This document shows positions 15,427 through 22,261 of a DNA stretch of 45,303 bases, in pieces; positions within the stretch are counted from its first letter, which is position 1, and each line of letters opens with the position of its first letter. The translations under genes were made by a program, and so were the position numbers. Origin of the DNA: JAGNZR01 sp051646055 (lineage in GTDB: Bacteria > Fusobacteriota > Fusobacteriia > Fusobacteriales > Fusobacteriaceae); contig JBOFCM010000068.1 in NCBI GenBank assembly GCA_051646055.1, positions 1 to 45,303 of the forward strand. Reading direction: 5' to 3'. Under the pieces are notes generated by a model. That model was not told the DNA's origin. It was given only the letters and a program-made list of their open reading frames with translations, and did not search any database.

Positions 15427-16552
15427 AATACCTAATGGAAAAGAGTCTGTATCAATTTTAGGTTTGGGATGTATGAGGTTTCCTCTTATGGAAGACGGAA
15501 AAATCGATGAGAAGCAGGTTGAGGAGATGATGGTCTATGGAATTGAAAAGGGAATAAACTACATAGATACAGCATGGGGTTACCATGGAGGAGAGAGTGA
15601 GCCTCTAGTAGGAAAAATACTGGAAAAAACAGGATTGAGAGACAGAGTAAATGTGGTGACAAAACTTCCAAGTTATTTGATTAAGAAAAAAGAGGATCTG
15701 GACTACTACTTCAATGAACAGTTGAAAAGACTCCGTGTGGATAAAATAGATTACTATCTAGTCCATACGCTGACAGAAGTTTTCTGGAAAAATGTGACCG
15801 AGGCAGATATATTTAGCTTCTTGGACAGAATAAAAGCTGAGGGAAAAGTTGGTCATGTGGGGTTTTCTTTCCATGATGAACTCCCACTATTTAAAACCAT
15901 AGTAGATGCATATCCTTGGGACTTCTGTATGATACAGTATAACTATCTGGATACAGAATACCAGGCGGGAAGAGCTGGATTGGAATATGCCACAGAAAAA
16001 GGACTGGGTGTATTTGTGATGGAACCGCTCAGGGGCGGAGGACTTGTAAATAATATATCACCAGATATTATGGCAGAATGGGAGGGAAGTTCCAAAGGGT
16101 ACAAGCCAGTAGAATGGGGACTTCGTTGGGTATGGAACCACCCTAATGTGACTCTGCTTTTAAGTGGAATGAGTAGCTTTGGACAGATAAAGGAAAATAT
16201 AGAGATAGCAGAAAGAGTTAAGGATAAAATATTGGATGACGACGATCTGGACCGTATAGAGAGAGTTAAAAAACTCTATAAGAACAAAATAAAAGTTAAC
16301 TGTACAGGGTGCAATTACTGCATGCCATGTCCCTTCGGTGTAGATATTCCAGGTGCCTTTGAATTCTATAATAATGCCTCTATGTTCAATGATGTGGAGA
16401 AGTTTTCCAAATCCTACGAGATGTTTGTGAAGGAAGGGGCCAGAGCAGATCAGTGTAAAGCCTGTGGAAAATGTGAGCCTCAATGTCCTCAGGGAATAAA
16501 AATAATAAGTGAACTGAAAAATGTGGCAGAAACCCTTCAAGCAAAAATATAG
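15413..16552 (+). CDS. Aldo/keto reductase with C-terminal 4Fe-4S domain
   Basis: A 379-residue oxidoreductase. The N-terminal aldo/keto reductase barrel covers about 1-285 with the tetrad Asp52, Tyr57, Lys84 and His118. The C-terminal about 90 residues hold two ferredoxin-type cysteine sets: CTGCNYCMPCPFGVDIP (about 300-316) and CKACGKCEPQCPQGI (near 350-364). Such proteins are common in anaerobes; the clusters probably link reduction of a carbonyl to ferredoxin. The substrate is unknown. The start ATG at 15413 lies inside the end of the DUF1893 gene, with GGGGGGAGG 6 bases upstream. Confidence 0.92.
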   Translation: MNYRKIPNGKESVSILGLGCMRFPLMEDGKIDEKQVEEMMVYGIEKGINYIDTAWGYHGGESEPLVGKILEKTGLRDRVNVVTKLPSYLIKKKEDLDYYFNEQLKRLRVDKIDYYLVHTLTEVFWKNVTEADIFSFLDRIKAEGKVGHVGFSFHDELPLFKTIVDAYPWDFCMIQYNYLDTEYQAGRAGLEYATEKGLGVFVMEPLRGGGLVNNISPDIMAEWEGSSKGYKPVEWGLRWVWNHPNVTLLLSGMSSFGQIKENIEIAERVKDKILDDDDLDRIERVKKLYKNKIKVNCTGCNYCMPCPFGVDIPGAFEFYNNASMFNDVEKFSKSYEMFVKEGARADQCKACGKCEPQCPQGIKIISELKNVAETLQAKI

Positions 16553-16572
16553 AAAATTAAAGGAGAATAACA

Positions 16573-17043
16573 ATGATAAATGTAAAAGCTCTAAATCTGA
16601 AAAATGAAAAAACCAAATATCTTGCTTTCTTTTTAGGGACAAGCCTTCTTGCTCCTACACTCTACCATTCACTGGGATTGAGCGGTGTGGTATATCTGCC
16701 TATATTCTTATCTCTTTCTGTGGGAAGTTTTTTTCTGAGCCCAGGATATCTTCTGGCTATAGCTCTATTTTCTCCAGTACTGAATAATATATTTTTTGGT
16801 ATGCCAAGCGGGATGATGACCTATGTCTTGGTTTTTGAAGGGATAATATTTTCACTAGCCAATATGAGAGGTAAAAATATTTTTGTGAATATTATAATAT
16901 CTAGAATCTCATCGTTGACTCTGATATTTTTTCTGTCAGGATATACCTATGCTATCTGGAGCAGAAATATAACTTTGGGAATTCCTGGAATATTTCTGAA
17001 CGGAATTTTAGCTATAATTGTGGCGAGGACTTTTAAAAGATGA
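16573..17043 (+). CDS. Small membrane protein, probable ECF transporter S component-like
   Basis: A 156-residue very hydrophobic protein with five to six membrane helices. The segment SPGYLLAIALFSPVLNNIFFGMPSG (split by helices, about 56-80) resembles the family pattern of S components, in which a Gly/Pro-rich helix end precedes GMP. The short loops and size fit a vitamin-type S subunit that pairs with an energy-coupling module encoded elsewhere. No ligand can be inferred. It starts 20 bases after the aldo/keto reductase and overlaps the next gene by 4 bases. Confidence 0.55.
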   Translation: MINVKALNLKNEKTKYLAFFLGTSLLAPTLYHSLGLSGVVYLPIFLSLSVGSFFLSPGYLLAIALFSPVLNNIFFGMPSGMMTYVLVFEGIIFSLANMRGKNIFVNIIISRISSLTLIFFLSGYTYAIWSRNITLGIPGIFLNGILAIIVARTFKR

Positions 17044-17588
17044 ATTCAGAAAAAGAAAAAATTTTTTTGGAATCTCTAGAAAGGAAAAAAAAGGAAGTTG
17101 AAAGCCTAATAAAATATTATTCTGCAGGAGCTACTACTGTTGGGGCTGTTCCCATCCCTTTTGCAGATGCTCCTATTCTAATCAGCGGTCAGATAGCTAT
17201 GATTCTTAAAATTTTTAAAATATACGGAGTGGAAAATATTCTTCCAGGACAGGCTATAACCGGAATTTTTTTAGAAAGAATAATAGCTCAGGGAGGACGG
17301 GCTCTGGCAAAATATCTTCTGAAAAAGGCTGTTCCTGGCTTAGGAAGTGTGGTTACGGGAGGTGTAGCCGGAAGTGTGACATACCTTTTGGGAAGAAGTA
17401 TTTCAGAAATGGGCTATAAAATAGCACTGGACTCTTTCCACGGTGGGGAACTGTCCAAAAACACAGAAAAATTAAAAAAACTCATAGACAAATCCATAGA
17501 TGAGAGTTTTATAAAATCAGCAGATACAGGCTTGGTGGCTTTTAAAAAAATACTGAAAAAAATGGGAAAAAAAGGTATTGAAAAATAA
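17040..17588 (+). CDS. DUF697-domain membrane-associated protein
   Basis: A 182-residue protein. A basic amphipathic helix (about 1-25) leads into the DUF697 core. Family features are YYSAGATTVGAVPIPFADAP (25-44), the amphipathic GQIAMILKIFKIYG, and a Gly-rich hydrophobic hairpin PGLGSVVTGGVAGSVTYLLG (about 99-118). DUF697 often forms the C-terminal part of GTPases or YcjF-like proteins and inserts into membranes. Here it stands alone without a GTPase domain. It is coupled to the upstream membrane protein by an ATGA overlap. Function unknown. Confidence 0.8.
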   Translation: MNSEKEKIFLESLERKKKEVESLIKYYSAGATTVGAVPIPFADAPILISGQIAMILKIFKIYGVENILPGQAITGIFLERIIAQGGRALAKYLLKKAVPGLGSVVTGGVAGSVTYLLGRSISEMGYKIALDSFHGGELSKNTEKLKKLIDKSIDESFIKSADTGLVAFKKILKKMGKKGIEK

Positions 17589-17621
17589 ATGAAAATTAAA
17601 ATGTTTTTTTGGACATAAATA

Positions 17622-17630
17622 TGCTATAAT
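17622..17630 (+). promoter_or_regulatory. Extended -10 promoter for the EIIC-EAL gene
   Basis: TGCTATAAT (TG at 17622-17623, TATAAT at 17625-17630), 34 bases before the ATG; no convincing -35. The ribosome site is GGGGGGAA at about 17647-17654. Confidence 0.55.
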
Positions 17631-17663
17631 GGATTAATTTATTCCAGGGGGGAACGTTAGTCC

Positions 17664-19787
17664 ATGTACAAGTTACTATATAAACTTACTAAAAATAGGT
17701 GGCTTCAGGCAATTAGGATGGGATTTTTGAAAATCCAGAGTATTGTTATCATAGGATGCCTGACAACAGTCATGCTGAATTTGCCAATTGAAAAATATAA
17801 TGAGCTGATGATAAGAATTGCAGGATCAAATTGGAAGGTTCTTTTCTCCATGATTCAGAGATATACATTAGGAATAATTACTATTCCTCTGATATTAACT
17901 ATCAGCCATTCTCTAGCCAGCATAAAAGATACAAAAAAAAATAAAAATGAACTGAACTCTATAATTTCAGCGGTAGTTTCCTTTATAATAGTTATATCGA
18001 TTACAAGCGATATGAAAGTTATTGATATAAGTTCACTGGGAGCTGGAGGAATGGCATTTGGAGTTTTAATTTCTCTGCTCTCCAGTGAAATATTCCTGTA
18101 TTTCAGTAATCTATTGTACAGAGAGAAAAAAAATACCGATTATAGTAATGACAGTACACTGAATGATTCTATAGGCTCCCTCATACCGGCAGCCTTGACA
18201 ATAATACTGTTTTTTTCATTGAAAATAATCTTGGAACGGAATGGAGTCCATGATATCTTTCACTTGTGGAATGGGATATTTAACAGCGTAATCTTATTTT
18301 TTAATAAATTTATCCCCACAATGATTATCTATGTTCTAGGTGTCCATGTGTTCTGGTTTTTGGGAATTCACGGGTCCAATATATTCGATATACTGAATAC
18401 CAATTTTTTTGATAAGAATTTGGAATTGAATAAACTTGCGGTTTTAGAGGGCATAACAGCAACAGAAATATTTACAAAGCAGTTTTTCGATACCTTCGTA
18501 AATATAGGGGGAAGCGGTGCTACTCTCTGTCTGATAATAGCGATTTTCATCACAAAAACCAATAGTAATAATAGAAATATAGCCAAGCTTGCAGTAGTAC
18601 CAGGAATATTTAATATAAATGAGATTGTAATATATGGTATAGCTATAATATTTAATCCAGCCTATATTATTCCATTTATATTAACCCCTCTTGTGTTCAC
18701 ATTTACATCCTATGTGGCCATGGGAGTGGGGATGGTACCAGTTACAGTAAACGAAATAAACTGGATAACTCCGATATTCTTAAATGCCTACCTGAGTACA
18801 GGAAGCATAAATGCAATTTTACTTCAGATTTTCAATATCTCTTTGGGTGTCATGATATACAGACCTTTTGTAGAGCTATCAAATAAAATTCAGATAAATG
18901 AAAGCCAGTCAACCTTTGAAGAGTTGAAGAAAGAGATATATAATGATAACAAAATTCATAAATATCTTACAACTAAAAATGATTCTATAGGTTCCATGGC
19001 TAGAGGTCTAGGAAATGATTTGGCATCTGATCTGCATAGGGATAAAAATTTATATCTAGAATACCAGCCACAGGTAAACAGATTTGGAAAAGTGGTGGGA
19101 GTGGAAGCCTTACTCCGTTGGAAGCATGAAGTTTTAGGAAATATTCCTCCTAATATTATAATCACTATTTCTCAAGAGATGGATATGATAGATGAACTGG
19201 GAATGTGGATTATAGACAGAGCCTGTAACCAGCTACATATGTGGAATAAAAAAGGAATAAAGGATATGGCAATGTCCATAAATATATCTACTCTGCAACT
19301 GAAAAATCCCAAGTTTGCTAAAAGGGTTAAAGATATTATAGAAAAATATGAACTAAGAAGCAGTGATATAAAACTGGAGATAACGGAAAATCTAGCCATC
19401 TCAGATGATCGTATAACTGGAAAACAGCTGAAGGAAATAGAAAATTATGGAATTAAACTGGCAATAGATGATTTCGGTCAGGGATACAATCCTATACTGT
19501 ACATTCAGAAATACAATATAGACATAATTAAATTGGACGGAAGTCTGATAAAAAATATAGCAAAAGATAAAACTAGCAGAAACATAGTTAAGTCTATGTA
19601 TAGTCTCTGTCAGGATTCAGGGATAATCATGGTAGCTGAATTTGTTGAAACTATGGAACAGAAGGAGATATTGGACAAGCTGGGGAACTGTATTTATCAG
19701 GGATATCTGTTCAGCAAACCTCTGAGTGGCACAGACTGTCTGGAATATATCATAAAAACTAACAAATCTCCAAATGAATCAAAATAA
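17664..19787 (+). CDS. PTS EIIC (lactose/cellobiose type) membrane domain fused to an EAL c-di-GMP phosphodiesterase
   Basis: A 707-residue two-part protein. Residues about 1-405 form a complete EIIC sugar-permease domain of the lactose/chitobiose family, with about ten membrane segments. The two residues known to contact sugar in the ChbC structure are kept in context: His236 (GIHG) and Glu320 (VPGIFNINE). GGSGATLCLIIA (282-293) is also conserved. After a linker of about 55 residues comes an EAL domain (about 462-700) with a full catalytic set: Glu481 (EALLRW), Asn540, Glu572, Glu575, DDFG (602-605), Lys623, Glu659 and Gln679. No EIIA or EIIB phosphorylation domain is present, nor a nearby one. 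It probably senses a disaccharide, or PTS state, and hydrolyses c-di-GMP to pGpG. It is monocistronic. Confidence 0.93.
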   Translation: MYKLLYKLTKNRWLQAIRMGFLKIQSIVIIGCLTTVMLNLPIEKYNELMIRIAGSNWKVLFSMIQRYTLGIITIPLILTISHSLASIKDTKKNKNELNSIISAVVSFIIVISITSDMKVIDISSLGAGGMAFGVLISLLSSEIFLYFSNLLYREKKNTDYSNDSTLNDSIGSLIPAALTIILFFSLKIILERNGVHDIFHLWNGIFNSVILFFNKFIPTMIIYVLGVHVFWFLGIHGSNIFDILNTNFFDKNLELNKLAVLEGITATEIFTKQFFDTFVNIGGSGATLCLIIAIFITKTNSNNRNIAKLAVVPGIFNINEIVIYGIAIIFNPAYIIPFILTPLVFTFTSYVAMGVGMVPVTVNEINWITPIFLNAYLSTGSINAILLQIFNISLGVMIYRPFVELSNKIQINESQSTFEELKKEIYNDNKIHKYLTTKNDSIGSMARGLGNDLASDLHRDKNLYLEYQPQVNRFGKVVGVEALLRWKHEVLGNIPPNIIITISQEMDMIDELGMWIIDRACNQLHMWNKKGIKDMAMSINISTLQLKNPKFAKRVKDIIEKYELRSSDIKLEITENLAISDDRITGKQLKEIENYGIKLAIDDFGQGYNPILYIQKYNIDIIKLDGSLIKNIAKDKTSRNIVKSMYSLCQDSGIIMVAEFVETMEQKEILDKLGNCIYQGYLFSKPLSGTDCLEYIIKTNKSPNESK

Positions 19788-19830
19788 TTATTCACATATT
19801 AAAATAATTATTATTTTTTAGAATCTGTAA

Positions 19831-19910
19831 TTTGCCTTATAGCGTTGATTAACAGCTTAACCTTTGTGTTTGTACCTGTATTTTTGTAAAATCGATTTTA
19901 TAAAGGCAAA
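19831..19910. repeat. Intergenic inverted repeat enclosing a 12-base palindrome
   Basis: TTTGCCTTATA (19831-19841) is the inverse of TATAAAGGCAAA (19899-19910) apart from one extra A. Inside, next to the right arm, is the perfect palindrome AAAATCGATTTT (19888-19899). The stretch between the EAL gene and topB codes for nothing I can see. It could be a small RNA, a remnant of a mobile element end, or chance. Confidence 0.4.
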
Positions 19911-19926
19911 AAAAGTCAATGAAATT

Positions 19927-19956
19927 GAGGGTTTCCAGAGATGGAAGCTCTTTTTT
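19927..19956 (+). terminator. Possible terminator of the EIIC-EAL gene
   Basis: A weak hairpin: GAG and TTCC (19927-19936) with GGAA and CTC (19943-19950), followed by six T. It lies 140 bases after the stop, so confidence is modest. Confidence 0.4.
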
Positions 19957-19963
19957 CATATCT

Positions 19964-19991
19964 TCAAAAAAAGAAACCCCATAAAATGGGG
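19964..19991 (-). terminator. Terminator of topB
   Basis: CCCCAT (19977-19982) pairs with ATGGGG (19986-19991) across an AAA loop. On the minus strand the hairpin is followed by a T-rich tract (19976-19966). Confidence 0.75.
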
Positions 19992-20015
19992 CTTTGAAAA
20001 CAGATGAAAATGTGG

Positions 20016-22112
20016 TTATTTAACTGGGGTTTTAACATAACTTTCCAGTTTTAGATTTGCATATTGTCCAGAAAAATCTAAAAGATAAGAACCATCAAAC
20101 TTTCCAAATTTCCCCTCAATATTCTTTATAAGAATTTGTTCACCTTTAAGCAGTTTTTTAGCACTGGTTTTGGAAATTTTGGTTTTGGGAAATTTATTCT
20201 CTTTCCAGATACTCACATTGCATTTTGGAGAATCCAGATATCCAGAGCAGTAGAAACTCTTCTCACTCTCATAGATATTTTTACCACATTTTGGACATTT
20301 TCCTATAACTTCTTTATCTGAAGAGTATTGTGGAACTGCTCTTGGAATCGAGATATTGTTTGAAACAATGAGAGAGAGTTCTTTTTCAATTGCTTCAGTA
20401 ATTTTTTCTAAAGGAATTTTACCATTATAAATCTGTTTTAAGAGTTTTGAAAATTCAACAGTTTTTTCTTTGTAGAGATTTATTTGAAGTTTATCCAGGT
20501 ATTCGATGGCCGATTTACCTAACTCTTCAATGGAATAAGTGGATCCCTTCTGAGATATATATCCAACAAATTTAGCTTTTTCTACAATCCCGGTTCTTGT
20601 AGCTTCGGTTCCAATCTCTACTCCTTCTAATATTGCCTTATACTCCTCCTCTTCGGTTTGCTTCTCTTTTCTGAAAGGGTTTTTCAAATGGTTGGACAGC
20701 TCCTCTTCAGAGACGGGTTTAGGAGGTTGAGTCTCTTTTTTTAATTCTTTGAATTTCACTTTAAAAGATTCACCTTCACTGAATGAGGGAAGATTGTTTT
20801 TCAAATTTTCAGGTTCAAATTTAAAGAATCCCTCTTTTATAACCGTCTCTCCATTCAACATAAATTTTTCACTGTCTACTAAAATTTCTATAGTCACTTT
20901 TTCGGTTAAAGTTTCCTCATTTAAGAAGTTAGAGATAAACCGATTCTGAATAGCTTTATAAACTATGGCCTCTTTTTCAGAAAGTGAAGAGATATTGGGT
21001 ATTTTAGTAGTTGGAGTTATAGCACTGTGACTTTCTATTTTAGTATCATCAAAAAATCTTTTTCCATCTTTAAAAATAAGGTTGTAATCTTTGAGGTGGG
21101 CTATTATGTCTTTGATTTTTTCCCTCTCATTTTCAGCCAGATACTCTGTATTTGTTCTTGGGTAAGTTATATATCCATTTTCATAGAGTTTCTGGATAAT
21201 TTCTTCAGAGGTCTTGAAGTTTATTTTCTCTTTTTTAGAGAGAAAAGATTGGAGCTTCGAAAGAGAAAAAAGTTTTCCAGGCTGTCTGACTATCTTTTTT
21301 CGTTCTATTTTTTTTACAATACCTGGAAATTTATTCAGATGAAGAGCATAATTTTTAGCTTCGTCTAGAGTTTTATATTTGGTTTTTATAACTAATGGAA
21401 TTACTATATTATCTTTTTTACTTTTACTTTCCACTTGGAAATATTCATCTTTCTGGAATTCACTGATGGCTTTATCTCGATCATAGATAAATTTCAGTAT
21501 AGGGATAAGGACCCTTCCCACAGGGAGATATTTTCCAGATTTTACAGAGAGATAGATTGTAATATTTATCCCCAACAGCCAATCCATAAATGTTCTGGCA
21601 TAGCCTTCATCTGCCAGATTTTTGTATTCCCTATTGTCTCTTAAAGTCTTTAATTCCGATTGAATAGTTTTCTCTGTCTGATCTGGAAGCCAAAGCCTGT
21701 AGACAGGTTTTTTTAGATTGAATTTGGAGATAATTATATCTCCTATTATCTGCCCCTCTCTATCAGCATCGCCACAGTTTATTATTCCATCCACATCATC
21801 TCGAGAGGCAAGATTTTTTAGAGTTTCAAACTGCTTTTTTACTCCAGAATCTACGACTCGTTCTTTTCCTTTTTTTACTGTTTTAAGCTGAAATTGAAAT
21901 TTTTCAGGGACAAAAGGAAGGTGAATATCTCGCCAGGCTTTTTTCACGCCCATATAATCCTCCACGTCAGCTAGAGAAAAAAGGTGTCCAAAAGCCCAAG
22001 AAACGATGTAACTGTCATTTTCTAAGTAGCCATCTCCTCTTCTGTTTATTTTTAAAGCTCTGGCTATATTCTGAGCCAGACTTGGTTTTTCTGCTATTAT
22101 TAATTTTTTCAT
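20016..22112 (-). CDS. topB: DNA topoisomerase III (type IA)
   Basis: A 698-residue type IA topoisomerase that relaxes negatively supercoiled DNA and separates linked or recombining DNA. The Toprim domain has the catalytic Glu in IIAEKPS (Glu8) and DADRE (about 115-119). The active-site Tyr lies in GYITYPRTNTEYL (about residue 316). TopB-type spacing and WLLGIN follow the Toprim domain. The C-terminus carries one Cys4-like zinc-finger segment (CPKCGK then CSGYLDSPKC), as in many TopB proteins of Gram-positive plasmids and chromosomes. It is divergent from the AddB gene across 149 bases. The ribosome site is CTGGAGGT. Confidence 0.95.
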   Translation of the reverse strand: MKKLIIAEKPSLAQNIARALKINRRGDGYLENDSYIVSWAFGHLFSLADVEDYMGVKKAWRDIHLPFVPEKFQFQLKTVKKGKERVVDSGVKKQFETLKNLASRDDVDGIINCGDADREGQIIGDIIISKFNLKKPVYRLWLPDQTEKTIQSELKTLRDNREYKNLADEGYARTFMDWLLGINITIYLSVKSGKYLPVGRVLIPILKFIYDRDKAISEFQKDEYFQVESKSKKDNIVIPLVIKTKYKTLDEAKNYALHLNKFPGIVKKIERKKIVRQPGKLFSLSKLQSFLSKKEKINFKTSEEIIQKLYENGYITYPRTNTEYLAENEREKIKDIIAHLKDYNLIFKDGKRFFDDTKIESHSAITPTTKIPNISSLSEKEAIVYKAIQNRFISNFLNEETLTEKVTIEILVDSEKFMLNGETVIKEGFFKFEPENLKNNLPSFSEGESFKVKFKELKKETQPPKPVSEEELSNHLKNPFRKEKQTEEEEYKAILEGVEIGTEATRTGIVEKAKFVGYISQKGSTYSIEELGKSAIEYLDKLQINLYKEKTVEFSKLLKQIYNGKIPLEKITEAIEKELSLIVSNNISIPRAVPQYSSDKEVIGKCPKCGKNIYESEKSFYCSGYLDSPKCNVSIWKENKFPKTKISKTSAKKLLKGEQILIKNIEGKFGKFDGSYLLDFSGQYANLKLESYVKTPVK

Positions 22113-22135
22113 GTCTACCTCCAGTTGGTAAGTAG

Positions 22136-22144
22136 ATTATAGCA
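22136..22144 (-). promoter_or_regulatory. Extended -10 promoter for topB
   Basis: On the minus strand TGCTATAAT (TG at 22144-22143, TATAAT at 22141-22136), 24 bases before the topB start. Confidence 0.55.
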
Positions 22145-22261
22145 CAAAGTTTAGAATAAATCACTTTCATCTCCCCTTGGATTTCTGTATAAAATTTCCC
22201 TATGGTATTTTGTAGATTTTGGTATATACTATTATTATAAATAAAAATTTTGGAGGCAACC

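Noticed and set aside
17664..19787. A normal PTS sugar transporter
   Set aside because: No EIIA or EIIB domain or gene is present, and the C-terminal 240 residues are an EAL enzyme.
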